A stretch of 64,000 bases of DNA from an uncultured Alphaproteobacteria bacterium (GTDB lineage: Bacteria > Pseudomonadota > Alphaproteobacteria > HIMB59 > GCA-002718135): contig CACIQI010000002.1 in NCBI GenBank assembly GCA_902588745.1, positions 62,001-126,000 on the forward strand, read 5' to 3'. A program made the position numbers and the translations under genes. The notes beneath the pieces were generated by a model. That model was given only the letters and a program-made list of their open reading frames with translations. It was not told where the DNA came from and searched no databases. Positions 25,833 to 36,468 of the stretch are shown here, one piece after another; positions within the stretch are counted from its first letter, which is position 1; every line of letters begins with the position of its first letter.

Positions 25833-27089
25833 ATGAATTTACAGGAATTAAAAGGAAAAGAACCCCAAGAGCTTTTAAAACAAGCAGACAAACTTGGTAT
25901 AGAAAACCCTTCGTCTCTTAGAAAGCAAGATTTGATGTTTGCCATTCTAAAAACAATTGCTGAAGAAGGTGAGATTATTACTGGTTTAGGGGTTATTGAA
26001 ATTATGCAAGATGGTTTCGGTTTTTTAAGGTCTTCAGAGTCAAATTATCTTCCAGGTCCAGATGATATCTATATTTCTCCATCACAAATTAAAAAATTCA
26101 GCTTAAGAACAGGTGATAGCGTAGAAGGTGAAATTAGGTCTCCAAAGCAAGGTGAAAGATATTTTGCCATAACTAAGATTAACAAAATAAACGGTCAAGA
26201 AACTGAATTAGTCAAAAATAGGGTTAATTTTGAAGATTTAACACCTTTGTATCCTGAATCAAGGTTCAAACTGGAACAAGAAAAACCTATGCCAGATAAT
26301 ACGGAGAGAATAATTGATATTATTGCTCCTCTTGGAAAAGGACAAAGACAATTAATCGTTGCGCAACCTTTCACAGGTAAAACAATAATTATGCAAAAAA
26401 TTGCTAATGCTATAACTGCTAATAGTCCAGACGCTAAACTGATTGTTCTGCTAATTGATGAAAGACCAGAAGAAGTTACAGACATGCAAAGATCAGTTAA
26501 GGGTGAGGTAATTAGTTCAACCTTTGATGAACCTGCTTCACGCCACGTTCAGGTCGCTGAAATGGTAATTGAAAAAGCTAAAAGACTTGTTGAATATAAA
26601 CATGATGTTGTAATCCTACTTGATTCAATAACAAGACTTGGAAGAGCATATAATACTGTTGTGCCATCTAGTGGAAAGGTATTAACAGGTGGTGTTGATG
26701 CCAATGCTCTTCAAAGACCAAAAAGATTTTTCGGAGCTGCAAGGAACGTAGAAAAAGGTGGATCGCTAACAATAATTGCTACTGCTTTAATAGATACAGG
26801 AAGCAGAATGGATGAAGTTATATTTGAAGAATTTAAAGGTACTGGTAATAGTGAAATGGTTCTAGATAGAAAACTAAGTCAAAAAAGAACCTATCCAGCT
26901 TTTGATATTGGTAAGTCGGGAACAAGAAAAGAAGAACTATTGCTTGATAAAGACGAGCTTGGAAAAATCTTTATTTTAAGAAAAATATTAGCACCAATGG
27001 GAAGCACAGAAGCAATGGAGTTCTTATTAGATAAAATGAAAAATACAAAAACTAACAACGAATTCTTCCAAAGCATGGGAACTAAATAA
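25833..27089 (+). CDS. rho: Transcription termination factor Rho
   Basis: Rho is the hexameric RNA helicase that terminates transcription. The protein has 418 residues, a normal length. The N-terminal RNA-binding part includes [16 protein letters not shown] and [16 protein letters not shown]. The ATPase part has [18 protein letters not shown] as Walker [31 protein letters not shown] as Walker B, the Q-loop [17 protein letters not shown] and the R-loop [13 protein letters not shown]. The P-loop reads PFTGKT where Alphaproteobacteria usually have PRTGKT. It has its own predicted promoter. Confidence 0.98.
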   Translation: MNLQELKGKEPQELLKQADKLGIENPSSLRKQDLMFAILKTIAEEGEIITGLGVIEIMQDGFGFLRSSESNYLPGPDDIYISPSQIKKFSLRTGDSVEGEIRSPKQGERYFAITKINKINGQETELVKNRVNFEDLTPLYPESRFKLEQEKPMPDNTERIIDIIAPLGKGQRQLIVAQPFTGKTIIMQKIANAITANSPDAKLIVLLIDERPEEVTDMQRSVKGEVISSTFDEPASRHVQVAEMVIEKAKRLVEYKHDVVILLDSITRLGRAYNTVVPSSGKVLTGGVDANALQRPKRFFGAARNVEKGGSLTIIATALIDTGSRMDEVIFEEFKGTGNSEMVLDRKLSQKRTYPAFDIGKSGTRKEELLLDKDELGKIFILRKILAPMGSTEAMEFLLDKMKNTKTNNEFFQSMGTK

Positions 27090-27160
27090 ATATAAATTTT
27101 TTTATAATCTTTCTTATTTACTTATTTACTTAATATCATCTTGGGTTTAATTCCCAAAAA

Positions 27161-28447
27161 ATGAAAGCTTCCAAAGATACAATTTTTGCTCTTTCTACAC
27201 AAAGAGGTAAATCAGGTATAGCTGTTTTTAGGGTTTCGGGAAAAGGCTCTCATACAATAATTAAATCAATATCTTCTAAAAAAAAATTTAAAACAAACTT
27301 TGCTACATTAAACGATTTATTAGATGGTAAGAGCGTTGTAGATCAGACGCTAACAACTTTTTTTAAATCACCAAAAAGCTATACAGGGGAGGATATGGTG
27401 GAAATATCTTGTCATGGAAGTATTTCTGTAATTAACAAAATAACTAAAACACTATTAAAAAAACAGATCAGACTTGCTGAACCTGGAGAGTTTACCAAAA
27501 GAGCTCTAATGAATGATAAGCTTAGTGTTTTAGAGGCTGAAACAATTAATGATTTAATTAATGCAGAAACAGAAAATCAAAGAAAGATAGCTGTTGGTAA
27601 TCTAAGTGGAAACTTAGATAAATTTATAAATGAAATATCAAATAAACAAAAAAAACTTCTAGCGGATATAGAGGCCATAATTGATTTTGCTGATGAAGAC
27701 CTTCCTAAAGAAATATATAATAACATAAGAGAACAAAATAAGAACATATATAAACAAATTGAAAAAATTATCGAAAGATCAGCTTTATCTAGACAAATCC
27801 AAGATGGTTTTACAATAACTATTATTGGAAAGCCAAATACAGGAAAATCTTCCTTTATTAATTATATTAATAACAAGGAGGTTTCTATAGTTACTAATAT
27901 ACCAGGAACTACAACAGATTTAGTTAGCTCCACACTAGATATACAAGGAAATAAATACACATTTATCGATACAGCTGGAATAAGAAAATATAATAATTTA
28001 ATTGAAAAAATAGGTATTGAAAGATCCTTAGAGAGCGCTGAAAAGTCTGATTTAAATATAGTTTTTCTCAAAAACAATGAAAAGAAAAACTACAGTAAAA
28101 TCAAATCAAAAATATTTGTTAAATCAAAATATGATACTAATAAAAAGAAAATTAGTGGAGTACATAGCATTTCATCAATATCTGGTTATGGAATTAAGCC
28201 TCTTATTAAAACAATATCTTCAAAATTAAAGAAAAAACCAATTTCTGGACCAGTCTTTTCACGTGAAAGACATATGGAAAGCCTAAATAAATCCCTTTTA
28301 TTACTTAAAAGTCTAGATTTAAAAGAAATAGATATTGCTGCTGAAAATGTTAGAAGGTCAATTATGTATATTGATGGAATTAATCAAAAATTTGATATTG
28401 AGAAAATTTTGGATATAATATTTAGTGATTTTTGTATAGGTAAGTAA
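27161..28447 (+). CDS. mnmE: tRNA modification GTPase MnmE
   Basis: MnmE acts with MnmG to modify U34 of certain tRNAs. The protein has 428 residues, slightly short for the family (about 450). The N-terminal formyl-THF-binding domain has DTIFALSTQRGKSGIAVFRVSG and PGEFTKRALMNDKLSVLEAE. The G domain has GKPNTGKSSFINY (G1), IPGTTTD (G2) and DTAGIRKYNNLIEKIGIERS (G3 and K-loop). The G4 motif, normally NKxD, reads SKYD. The C-terminal CIGK motif is present. A parS-like site lies inside the 3' part (28257-28268). Confidence 0.96.
   Translation: MKASKDTIFALSTQRGKSGIAVFRVSGKGSHTIIKSISSKKKFKTNFATLNDLLDGKSVVDQTLTTFFKSPKSYTGEDMVEISCHGSISVINKITKTLLKKQIRLAEPGEFTKRALMNDKLSVLEAETINDLINAETENQRKIAVGNLSGNLDKFINEISNKQKKLLADIEAIIDFADEDLPKEIYNNIREQNKNIYKQIEKIIERSALSRQIQDGFTITIIGKPNTGKSSFINYINNKEVSIVTNIPGTTTDLVSSTLDIQGNKYTFIDTAGIRKYNNLIEKIGIERSLESAEKSDLNIVFLKNNEKKNYSKIKSKIFVKSKYDTNKKKISGVHSISSISGYGIKPLIKTISSKLKKKPISGPVFSRERHMESLNKSLLLLKSLDLKEIDIAAENVRRSIMYIDGINQKFDIEKILDIIFSDFCIGK
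28257..28268. promoter_or_regulatory. parS-like ParB-binding site inside mnmE
   Basis: The 12-bp palindrome TTTCACGTGAAA lies within the mnmE coding region, matching the core of the broadly conserved parS sequence. Over the 16-base consensus, the site at 28255-28270 agrees at 13 positions. It encodes part of the conserved Ser-Arg-Glu-Arg-His segment, using the CGT arginine codon in an AGA-dominated genome. parA and parB lie 2.7 kb downstream. Confidence 0.75.
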
Positions 28448-28459
28448 TTTCACGTGAAA
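28448..28459. promoter_or_regulatory. parS-like ParB-binding site between mnmE and mnmG
   Basis: This is a second copy of the palindrome TTTCACGTGAAA, starting on the base after the mnmE stop. It agrees at 12 of 16 positions with the parS consensus. A possible GTG start of mnmG (28454) falls inside it, while the preferred ATG is at 28466. The two palindromes are 191 bp apart and no other TTTCACGTGAAA was found in the window. Confidence 0.72.
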
Positions 28460-28465
28460 AGAGAC

Positions 28466-30331
28466 ATGGACAATAAATTTGATGTAATTGTAATCGGCGG
28501 AGGGCATGCGGGCGTAGAAGCAGCATGCTCATCTGCTAGAACTGGATCAAAAACAGCTTTAATTACTCATAAAATTGATAAAATAGGAGAAATGTCATGC
28601 AATCCTGCAATTGGAGGTCTTGGAAAAGGGCATCTTGTAAAGGAAATAGATGCTTTAGATGGAATTATGGCTAAAGCTACTGACAGATCCTGTATACAAT
28701 TTAGAATGCTAAACTCCAGCAGAGGTGCTGCTGTAAGGGGTCCAAGGGCACAAACAGACCGCATTTTATATAAAAATGCTATAAATGAGCTTGTATCAGA
28801 ACAAAAAAATCTTCAAATTATTGAGGGCTCAGTAGAAGATTTAATTCTTTTAAATAATCAGGTAAATGGTGTTGTTTTGGGTGATAACAAAAAGATATCA
28901 TCCAAATCTGTGGTTTTAACTACAGGTACTTTCTTACAAGGGTTGATAAGAATAGGCTCTGAGAAGCAAGAAGCTGGAAGAGTTGGTGATAAGCCCTCAA
29001 TAAAACTTGCAAAAAGACTTAAGGAGCTAAAGTTTTCAATAGGTAGATTGAAGACAGGAACACCCCCAAGATTACTAAAAAAAACAATAAAATTCAATGA
29101 CTTAGATGAACAACACCCAGATAAAAAGCCTATTCCATTTTCTTTTGTCAACAGAGATATCCACATTCCCCAAATATCTTGTTTTATTACCCATACTAAT
29201 AAAAAAACTCATCAAATAATTGCGCAGAACCTCAGCTTGTCACCAATCTATTCTGGAGAAATAAAATCAATGGGAGCTAGGTATTGCCCATCTATTGAAG
29301 ATAAGATTCATAAATTTAAAAATAAATCATCACACCAGATATTTCTTGAGCCAGAAGGATTAGATAGTGATTTAATATATCCAAACGGAATATCTTCTTC
29401 ACTTCCAACTGAAATTCAAGAACAATTTGTTAAAACGATTAAAGGTTTAGAGAATGTTACAATTACACAACCTGCTTATGCCATTGAATATGATTTTGTT
29501 GATCCACAAGAACTAACACACACACTTGAAACAAAAAAAATTAAAAATTTATTTTTTGCAGGACAGATAAATGGAACAACTGGATACGAAGAAGCAGCTG
29601 CACAAGGTATAATGGCTGGGATAAATGCATCACTTAAAACAACATCTAATAAAGAATTTATAATACCCAGGTCCTCCGGATATATAGGTGTTTTGATAGA
29701 TGATTTGGTTACTAAAGGAACTAAAGAGCCATATAGAATGTTTACTTCAAGGTCTGAATATAGACTTTTACTTCGAGCTGATAATGCAGATTTAAGACTT
29801 ACACCTCTCGGTATTGATATTGGTTGTGTTGATATAGATAGGCAAAGAGAATTTGAAAAAAGATCCATAAGAATAAATGAGGGTTTTAAATTTGTTAAAA
29901 ATCACAAATTCTCACCAGATGCACTTCTGAAAAAGGGGATAAAAATAAACAAAGATGGAAAGAAAAGAAATATCATAGATCTTTTGTCGTTTTCTAATAT
30001 CACAACAACTAAACTAAAAAAAATACTTCCTGAATTAAGTGATTTAGAAGACGATGTAATAGAACAAATAGAAATTGAAGCTAAGTACGCAGGCTATCTT
30101 GATAGACAAAGAATGGATATACAAGATTTTGAAAAAGAAGAAAGTTTAGCAATTCCAAAATCAACGAATTATAAACTAGTTGGCAGCTTATCTAATGAGA
30201 TAGTAGAAAAATTAACTAAAATTAAACCACCAACTCTTGGGGCGGCCTCAAGAATATCGGGCGTAACACCAGCAGCCACCATAGCACTTCTTAGATATAT
30301 AAAAAAAAATAAAAATAAAAAAGCAGCATAA
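28466..30331 (+). CDS. mnmG: tRNA uridine-5-carboxymethylaminomethyl modification enzyme MnmG
   Basis: MnmG (GidA) is the FAD enzyme that with MnmE installs the cmnm5 group on tRNA wobble uridines. From ATG 28466 it has 621 residues. The FAD-binding loop is [20 protein letters not shown]. Further signatures are [32 protein letters not shown], the [11 protein letters not shown] motif, [19 protein letters not shown] and [24 protein letters not shown] at 28454, inside the parS palindrome, would add four residues and is less likely. Confidence 0.97.
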   Translation: MDNKFDVIVIGGGHAGVEAACSSARTGSKTALITHKIDKIGEMSCNPAIGGLGKGHLVKEIDALDGIMAKATDRSCIQFRMLNSSRGAAVRGPRAQTDRILYKNAINELVSEQKNLQIIEGSVEDLILLNNQVNGVVLGDNKKISSKSVVLTTGTFLQGLIRIGSEKQEAGRVGDKPSIKLAKRLKELKFSIGRLKTGTPPRLLKKTIKFNDLDEQHPDKKPIPFSFVNRDIHIPQISCFITHTNKKTHQIIAQNLSLSPIYSGEIKSMGARYCPSIEDKIHKFKNKSSHQIFLEPEGLDSDLIYPNGISSSLPTEIQEQFVKTIKGLENVTITQPAYAIEYDFVDPQELTHTLETKKIKNLFFAGQINGTTGYEEAAAQGIMAGINASLKTTSNKEFIIPRSSGYIGVLIDDLVTKGTKEPYRMFTSRSEYRLLLRADNADLRLTPLGIDIGCVDIDRQREFEKRSIRINEGFKFVKNHKFSPDALLKKGIKINKDGKKRNIIDLLSFSNITTTKLKKILPELSDLEDDVIEQIEIEAKYAGYLDRQRMDIQDFEKEESLAIPKSTNYKLVGSLSNEIVEKLTKIKPPTLGAASRISGVTPAATIALLRYIKKNKNKKAA

Positions 30332-30332
30332 T

Positions 30333-30938
30333 TTGGATAAAAGCGCTGTAATAAAAAAATATAATCTTAGTAGAAAGCAAATTGATTTAATCGATAGCTA
30401 CATCCTTAAGTTAACAAAAAGTAACCAAATACATAATTTGGTAGGGCCTTCTACGATTGATGTTGCATGGGATAGACATATTAATGATTCATTACAGTTG
30501 TCTGAATTTATTTTGAAAAAAAATTCATCAATAATAGATTTTGGCACTGGTGCAGGGTTACCAGGACTGATTTTAAATATTTTTGGGTATTCAAATATAT
30601 TATTAATTGACTCTAAGATGAAAAAAATAAACTTTATTAAAGAATTTGCATTAGAGCAGAATTTAGAAATAAAAACTATTTGCACAAGGGTTGAGAAAAT
30701 CAAAAATCAAAAATTTGACTTTATTATATGCCGAGCTTTTGCTCCATTAGCTAAATTATTAGATTATTCACGGTTTTTTAATAAAAAAAATACATCACTG
30801 CTTTTTCTAAAAGGAAGAAGTGTTAAGAAAGAAATACATGATGCAAAAAAATCCTTTAACTTTGAATACGATCTTTATCCAAGTCAAAGTGAGGGCGATG
30901 GATATGTGCTAAAAATAAACAATTATAAAAAACTGTGA
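30333..30938 (+). CDS. rsmG: 16S rRNA m7G527 methyltransferase RsmG
   Basis: RsmG (GidB) methylates N7 of G527 in 16S rRNA. The protein has 201 residues. NLVGPSTIDVAWDRHINDSL is the family motif, SIIDFGTGAGLPGLIL is the SAM-binding loop, and FIICRAFAPLAKLLDY with a later LKGRSVKKEI completes the fold. The start is a TTG at 30333, 1 bp after the mnmG stop. The 3' end overlaps parA by 4 bp. Confidence 0.95.
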   Translation: MDKSAVIKKYNLSRKQIDLIDSYILKLTKSNQIHNLVGPSTIDVAWDRHINDSLQLSEFILKKNSSIIDFGTGAGLPGLILNIFGYSNILLIDSKMKKINFIKEFALEQNLEIKTICTRVEKIKNQKFDFIICRAFAPLAKLLDYSRFFNKKNTSLLFLKGRSVKKEIHDAKKSFNFEYDLYPSQSEGDGYVLKINNYKKL

Positions 30939-31708
30939 AAAAAATTATCTCTATATCTAACCAAAAAGGAGGTGTTGGCAAAACAACAACCACAATAAAC
31001 TTAGCCACTTCACTAGCTGCAGTAAAAAAAAATGTTTTAATTGTCGATGCTGATCCACAAGGTAATGCTAGCACCGGGCTTGGACTCACCTACAACGATA
31101 GAAATCCATCAATTTATGAAATGATTCATGAAAAGAGACTTCTTACAGAAGGAATAAAAGAGACATTAATTCCTGGTTTAAAAATAATTGGTGCAAACAC
31201 AGATTTAGCTGCAGCAGAGGTTGAGTTGACAAATTTTGAAAACAGGGAGTTTGTGTTTAAATCAATTTTTGATGAAATTAATAACTTTGATTTTATTCTT
31301 GTAGACTGCCCACCGGCACTTGGCTTGCTTACTATCAACTCATTAGTAGCATCTAACACCACACTAATTCCTCTTCAGTCAGAGTTTTTTGCTCTTGAAG
31401 GTCTTTCAGCTTTAATGAATACAATCAAATTAATTCAACAAAACTACAACAAAGACTTAAAAATTGAAGGCATACTTCTTACAATGCTAGATAAAAGAAA
31501 TTCATTAAGCTCACTTGTAGAGAAAGATGTAAGGCAACATTTTGGAAATCAAGTATACAAAACAACTATTCCAAGAAATGTTAAAATATCTGAAGCTCCA
31601 AGTCATGGTAAACCAGCATTAGTATACGATACACAAGCCGCAGGCTCTTTGGCCTATATTGAGCTTGCAAAAGAAGTGATTTTAAATCAAAATAAAAACT
31701 ATGAATAA
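30935..31708 (+). CDS. parA: Chromosome partitioning ATPase ParA
   Basis: ParA is the Walker-type ATPase that moves ParB-parS complexes during chromosome segregation. The 257-residue protein has the deviant Walker A SNQKGGVGKTTTTINLATSL, IVDADPQGNASTGLG (A'), FILVDCPPALGLLTINSL (Walker B) and IPRNVKISEAPSHGKPALVYD near the C-terminus, all typical of chromosomal ParA/Soj. The start is a GTG at 30935 overlapping rsmG. parB follows with an 8-bp overlap. Confidence 0.97.
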   Translation: MKKIISISNQKGGVGKTTTTINLATSLAAVKKNVLIVDADPQGNASTGLGLTYNDRNPSIYEMIHEKRLLTEGIKETLIPGLKIIGANTDLAAAEVELTNFENREFVFKSIFDEINNFDFILVDCPPALGLLTINSLVASNTTLIPLQSEFFALEGLSALMNTIKLIQQNYNKDLKIEGILLTMLDKRNSLSSLVEKDVRQHFGNQVYKTTIPRNVKISEAPSHGKPALVYDTQAAGSLAYIELAKEVILNQNKNYE

Positions 31709-32537
31709 AGAGAATAAACTAGGAATGGGTCTTGGAGCACTTCTTTCAACATCATCTAAAAATGAAAGTAATAACGGTGTTCAAAAAATCAACATATCTC
31801 AAATTGTTCCTAATCCATCTCAACCAAGAAAGAATTTTAAAGATGAAGAGTTAAAAGAGCTTTCATCCTCAATAAAAAATCAAGGCTTAATACAGCCAAT
31901 AATTGTTAAACCAACAGCTGATAACCAGTTTCAAATCATTGCTGGTGAAAGAAGATGGAGAGCATGTCAATTAAATGGAATGCATGAAGTAGAGTGTGTT
32001 ATTAAAGAGCTTGAAGACACAAATGTTCTAGAGGCAGCTTTAATTGAAAATATTCAAAGAGAAGACTTAAATGTTATTGAAGAAGCAAATGCCTATAAGG
32101 GATTAATTGATATCAAAGAAATAAATAATGAAAACTTAGCTAAATTAATAGGTAAAAGCCCCAGCTACGTATCAAACATTTTACGTCTTTTAGAGCTTGA
32201 TAAAAAAATACAACAAATGGTTATAAACGGCAATCTATCAATGGGTCATGCACGGGCCCTCATTGGCGTTCCTAACGCAATAGAAAAAGCAAATGAAATA
32301 ATTGAAAAAAAACTTAGTGTAAGAGAGGTTGAAAAAATAACATCTGAGTTCAAAAAAAATAAAACAAAGAAAAAACCAAAGGACCCAAACATAACTGATC
32401 TTGAAAAAGAATTATCTGACAAAATAGGCTTAAAAACTTCGATTCAATTTAACGAGAGCGGCTCTTCTGGATCGCTGACTTTGTATTATTCTGATCTAAA
32501 TCAGTTAGATGACTTGATGAAAAGACTTAAGAAATAG
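31701..32537 (+). CDS. parB: Chromosome partitioning protein ParB
   Basis: ParB binds parS sites, spreads and works with ParA in chromosome segregation. The 278-residue protein starts with a short KLGMGLGALLS ParA-interacting motif. The CTP-binding domain has IVPNPSQPRKNFKDEELKEL, IIAGERRWRACQLNGM and ALIENIQREDLNVIEEANAY. The DNA-binding helix-turn-helix includes LAKLIGKSPSYVSNILRLL and GNLSMGHARALIG. A C-terminal dimerisation domain follows. Two parS-like sites are 3 kb upstream. The gene end overlaps the convergent holA by 11 bp. Confidence 0.97.
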   Translation: MNKENKLGMGLGALLSTSSKNESNNGVQKINISQIVPNPSQPRKNFKDEELKELSSSIKNQGLIQPIIVKPTADNQFQIIAGERRWRACQLNGMHEVECVIKELEDTNVLEAALIENIQREDLNVIEEANAYKGLIDIKEINNENLAKLIGKSPSYVSNILRLLELDKKIQQMVINGNLSMGHARALIGVPNAIEKANEIIEKKLSVREVEKITSEFKKNKTKKKPKDPNITDLEKELSDKIGLKTSIQFNESGSSGSLTLYYSDLNQLDDLMKRLKK

Positions 32538-33468
32538 AAATTTTTTTAACACTTAAAAGAAACCTAAGTCCTGTAAATGTAGACAAAGCACTTTCTTTTC
32601 TTAAAATATATTCTGTTTTTGAAAGTAAGTTTAAAAGAAGTATTTTCTTTTTTGAATTAAACCTTCTAAACAAATCTATTAGAAAATCCTTTTCTTTAAA
32701 TAGATATGCTGGGATTTTTTTTGAATAATCATTTTCATTTTTTGAATCAATAATAAGCTGACAAAAATATCTACAATAGTAATAAAATTCATTTACATCA
32801 GAATTTGATAAAATTTTATCTCTATACACTCTAACAATTTCATTATTTGATTTAAATAAATTGAAAAAAACCTTTTCTTTTCCAGAAGTATCTAAAGACA
32901 AGAGCTTTCTAATATTTTGATAATTAATATCTCTTTGATCTAATTTAATTAAGTTGTTAAGAGAGTTTTCTAGAAAAACATATCTATTGTCTAGCTTTTC
33001 TACCAACATCCAATAAAGACTTTTTTCTATTTTTAGATTATTAACCATTAAAAACTCATTTATTATATTAACTTTTGAATTTTTATTTAACTCATAACAA
33101 TCTATCAAATAAGACATCTTATCTTTTTCAAAAAATTTTTTAATAGGTTTGATTTTTTGTGAATTTTCATGAATAAAAACAAATACCGCATCTGTTTGAC
33201 GCAATAAATCTATATTTTTTTCATTAATATCTTTACAATTTTTTCCTAAAAACAAAGTTTTATTTCCAAACAAACCCTCTTCATGAACAAAATTACTAAG
33301 AGTGTCGATTTTAGATACAACAATCTGTTCTGACTCCCTATATTTGCTAATTAACTTATCAGTAACCTTTTCAATAAGGGTTGTTTCATTTCCACTAATA
33401 AAGTAAAATTTTATATTATTATTATTATATTCTTTATTTAATATAATATTTAAAGGTTCAATCTTCAT
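32527..33468 (-). CDS. holA: DNA polymerase III delta subunit
   Basis: HolA is the clamp-loader subunit that opens the beta clamp. At 313 residues the protein has the right length. It has weakly conserved sequence but recognisable elements: FYFISGNETTLIEKVTDKLI at the N-terminus, FGNKTLFLGKNC, and YRDKILSNSDVNEFYYYC with LRKESALSTFTGLRFLLSV at the C-terminus. The parB/holA-lptE-leuS order is typical for Alphaproteobacteria and supports the call. Start and lptE stop overlap by 11 bp. Confidence 0.88.
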   Translation of the reverse strand: MKIEPLNIILNKEYNNNNIKFYFISGNETTLIEKVTDKLISKYRESEQIVVSKIDTLSNFVHEEGLFGNKTLFLGKNCKDINEKNIDLLRQTDAVFVFIHENSQKIKPIKKFFEKDKMSYLIDCYELNKNSKVNIINEFLMVNNLKIEKSLYWMLVEKLDNRYVFLENSLNNLIKLDQRDINYQNIRKLLSLDTSGKEKVFFNLFKSNNEIVRVYRDKILSNSDVNEFYYYCRYFCQLIIDSKNENDYSKKIPAYLFKEKDFLIDLFRRFNSKKKILLLNLLSKTEYILRKESALSTFTGLRFLLSVKKISIS

Positions 33469-33952
33469 TACAGCTATTTAAATTGCTTTCTGATATAAAA
33501 GACAAAAACCTATTTAAATTATCAGTTATAGCTAATTCATAGTTCCTTTCTAAAGATGCGTCTGTTCCAAAATTATAACCCGAAGATTTAGGCATAATAT
33601 CAAAAACTGACACCACCTCCTTTTTGTATGTTATGCAATTTAAATTATTGGATCTAAGCGTATACAAAAACCTCAGTTCGTACTTTAAATTTGATACAGC
33701 TTGGTTTGTTTTAACGGAAGCTTTTGTTTTTTTCTCATATACTTTCACTTCAAGATTAAAATCATCTGTTTTATTTGTCCCGAATACAACTGGAATATAA
33801 GAATATAAATAACTCAAGTCTACTCCTGAAATATCAACATTTGTTTTTTCATAAAGAGGGTTTGAGAGATTTTCTTTTTCATCGTATACAAATTTAATTT
33901 CATTACATGAAATAACTGTAAAAAAAAATAACATAGCTAATATATTTTTCAC
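33458..33952 (-). CDS. lptE: LptE-like LPS assembly lipoprotein
   Basis: LptE plugs the LptD outer-membrane translocon for lipopolysaccharide. The 164-residue protein has a lipoprotein signal ([13 protein letters not shown]). The body is poorly conserved, but includes [29 protein letters not shown] and [22 protein letters not shown], and the LptE-like length and fold elements. The leuS-lptE-holA order is the main support. It overlaps leuS by 4 bp and holA by 11 bp. Confidence 0.7.
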   Translation of the reverse strand: MKNILAMLFFFTVISCNEIKFVYDEKENLSNPLYEKTNVDISGVDLSYLYSYIPVVFGTNKTDDFNLEVKVYEKKTKASVKTNQAVSNLKYELRFLYTLRSNNLNCITYKKEVVSVFDIMPKSSGYNFGTDASLERNYELAITDNLNRFLSFISESNLNSCNED

Positions 33953-36465
33953 TTTACCACCAAATTTATTATCTTCCCCTCCACATATATTTCTCTAACA
34001 ACTTCTTTATCAATTAAATTTTTTTTAATCTTACTATTCATCTTTATAGTTTCCAAAACTTCTTTTTTTGAAATATTTTGATCAACTTCTATTATTTCCT
34101 TGGTTTTTCCATTTATTTGTACTGCAATTTTAAATTTAATTTCTTTTTTTACAACTTCTTTGGGCCAATCTTGATTAATGCATAACGTCTCTTCTTTTTT
34201 TAAACTCCACCATATTTCTTCACTTACATGAGGAACAAAAGGTTGTAAAATTATTGAAAGTTTTTCTAAAGACCACTCAAAGTTCTTTCTCGATAATTTT
34301 TGCATAGATATAGATTCATTTAAAATATTTACAAATTCATAAATTTTTGCGACTGATTTATTGAACTGAAATGTTTCTATATTTTCTGATACCTGATTTA
34401 TTATTTTCTTAATACTTTCCACTATATCTATATCATCTTTTCTTGAGTCTTCATATCCATCTAGTTTATTAACAAAGTCATACAATTTATTTATAAACTT
34501 ATAAGAAGAAGCTATACCTGTATCTGTCCATTGCAAATCTCTTTCAGGCGGACTATCAGAAAGCATAAACCATCTTGCTGTATCTGCCCCATAAGTTTCA
34601 ATAATATCATTTGGGTCCACAACATTTTTTTTTGACTTACTCATTTTTTCAACTTTACCGGTTTGAACTAACAACCCCTTTTTATCTTTCAGCGTACCAT
34701 TCGTCTTCTGAATGTCTTTTGGCTCAACCCATTCGTTATTTTTGTTTTTATACGTGAGATGAGTAACCATTCCTTGTGTAAATAATCCTTTGAATGGCTC
34801 ATCTAATTTAAAGTAACCCAAGTCTCTTAGTGCTTTTGTGAAAAATCTTGAATATAATAAATGTAATATTGCGTGTTCAATTCCACCAATGTATTGATCA
34901 ACTGGTAACCAATAATCTATATCTTTAGGGTCAAACGGCTTGTCTAAACGTGCATTACAATATCTAAAATAATACCAAGAAGACTCAAAGAAAGTATCAA
35001 ATGTATCCGTTTCTCTCTGAGCTTTCATTCCAGTTTCTGGGCAGATAGTTTCTTTCCATCCAGATATATTATTTAGAGTGCTTGAAGATTCACTGAAATT
35101 TTTTACATCTGGTAATTTTACTGGAAGCTCAGCATCTTCAACTGCTAAAACCTCTCCATCTTCTCTATAAATTATAGGTATGGGACAACCCCAAAACCTT
35201 TGTCTTGAAATTCCCCAATCTCTTAATTTATAATTAATTTTTTTTCTTCCAATTTCTCGTTTTTCGATTTCTATAATTATTTTATCTTTTGCTTTATCGA
35301 CATTTAAATCATTTAGAAATTGTGAGTTTATAATTACTCCGTCATCTGTAAAGGCAACCTTATTTACTTTGAATTTTTTCTCATTTATATTCAGTGGTTT
35401 AACAACAGGAATTACATCAAGGTTATATTCATTTGCAAAATCCAAATCTCTTTGATCATGAGCAGGGCAACCAAATATTGCTCCAAGCCCGTATTCTTTC
35501 AAGACAAAATTTGCTACAAATACTGGTAATTTTTTATTATCTATAAACGGATGGTCTACAAATAAATTTGTATCAAAACCTTTTTTTGTTTTTTCTGGGT
35601 TAAGGTTTTTGCATTCTTGTATAAAAGTATTTAAACTTTCATTTTTCTTAGATAGGGCTTGTACAAGTTCATGTTCTATAGAAAGCGCCAAAAAAGTTGC
35701 ACCAAAAATAGTATCTGGTCTGGTTGTAAAAACAGTTATTGATTTGTTGTTGTTTGATAATTTAAAATCAATTTCTGCTCCGATAGATTTTCCTATCCAG
35801 TTAGATTGCATAACTTTTACTTTGTTTGGCCAACCTTTAAGTATATCCAGGTCCTTTAATAACTCATCAGAATACTTACTGATTTTTAAAAACCATTGTG
35901 ATAACTTTTTCTTCTCAATAGTAGCTCCAGATCTCCAGCCCTTTCCATCAATAACCTGTTCATTAGCAAGTACGGTTTTATCAATAGGATCCCAATTTAC
36001 TTCAGCCTCTTTTTTATATGCAAGACCTGCTTTAAACATATCAATAAAGAATTTTTGTTCATGTTTATAATAATCTGGATGGCAAGTGGCAATTTCTCTT
36101 TCCCAATCTAAAGATAACCCCATTTGTAATAGCTGACTCTTCATTGTTTTAATATTTTGATAAGTCCAACTTTCAGGATGTTTTTTTTCAGTCAAAGCGG
36201 CATTTTCAGCTGGTAATCCAAAAGCATCCCAGCCCATAGGATGTAAAACATTGTAACCCTTCATTCTTTTATACCTAGCTACAACATCTCCCAATGTGTA
36301 GTTTCTTACATGTCCCATATGAATTTTTCCAGAAGGGTAAGGAAACATTTCTAAAACATAATATTTTTTCTTGTTTAGATTTTTTTTAGTCTGGAAAACA
36401 TTCTCTTTTGCCCAAACCTTCTGCCATTTCTTTTCAACTAATTTATGATTGTATCTTGATGACAC
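33949..36465 (-). CDS. leuS: Leucyl-tRNA synthetase
   Basis: LeuRS charges tRNA-Leu. The protein has 838 residues, within the bacterial range. The N-terminal [18 protein letters not shown] contains the HIGH-like motif. [15 protein letters not shown] is in the editing domain. [18 protein letters not shown] follows, and the KMSKS loop is [18 protein letters not shown]. The C-terminal anticodon region is complete. It follows the DUF3576 lipoprotein gene by 3 bp and overlaps lptE. Confidence 0.98.
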   Translation of the reverse strand: MSSRYNHKLVEKKWQKVWAKENVFQTKKNLNKKKYYVLEMFPYPSGKIHMGHVRNYTLGDVVARYKRMKGYNVLHPMGWDAFGLPAENAALTEKKHPESWTYQNIKTMKSQLLQMGLSLDWEREIATCHPDYYKHEQKFFIDMFKAGLAYKKEAEVNWDPIDKTVLANEQVIDGKGWRSGATIEKKKLSQWFLKISKYSDELLKDLDILKGWPNKVKVMQSNWIGKSIGAEIDFKLSNNNKSITVFTTRPDTIFGATFLALSIEHELVQALSKKNESLNTFIQECKNLNPEKTKKGFDTNLFVDHPFIDNKKLPVFVANFVLKEYGLGAIFGCPAHDQRDLDFANEYNLDVIPVVKPLNINEKKFKVNKVAFTDDGVIINSQFLNDLNVDKAKDKIIIEIEKREIGRKKINYKLRDWGISRQRFWGCPIPIIYREDGEVLAVEDAELPVKLPDVKNFSESSSTLNNISGWKETICPETGMKAQRETDTFDTFFESSWYYFRYCNARLDKPFDPKDIDYWLPVDQYIGGIEHAILHLLYSRFFTKALRDLGYFKLDEPFKGLFTQGMVTHLTYKNKNNEWVEPKDIQKTNGTLKDKKGLLVQTGKVEKMSKSKKNVVDPNDIIETYGADTARWFMLSDSPPERDLQWTDTGIASSYKFINKLYDFVNKLDGYEDSRKDDIDIVESIKKIINQVSENIETFQFNKSVAKIYEFVNILNESISMQKLSRKNFEWSLEKLSIILQPFVPHVSEEIWWSLKKEETLCINQDWPKEVVKKEIKFKIAVQINGKTKEIIEVDQNISKKEVLETIKMNSKIKKNLIDKEVVREIYVEGKIINLVVK

Positions 36466-36468
36466 TTT

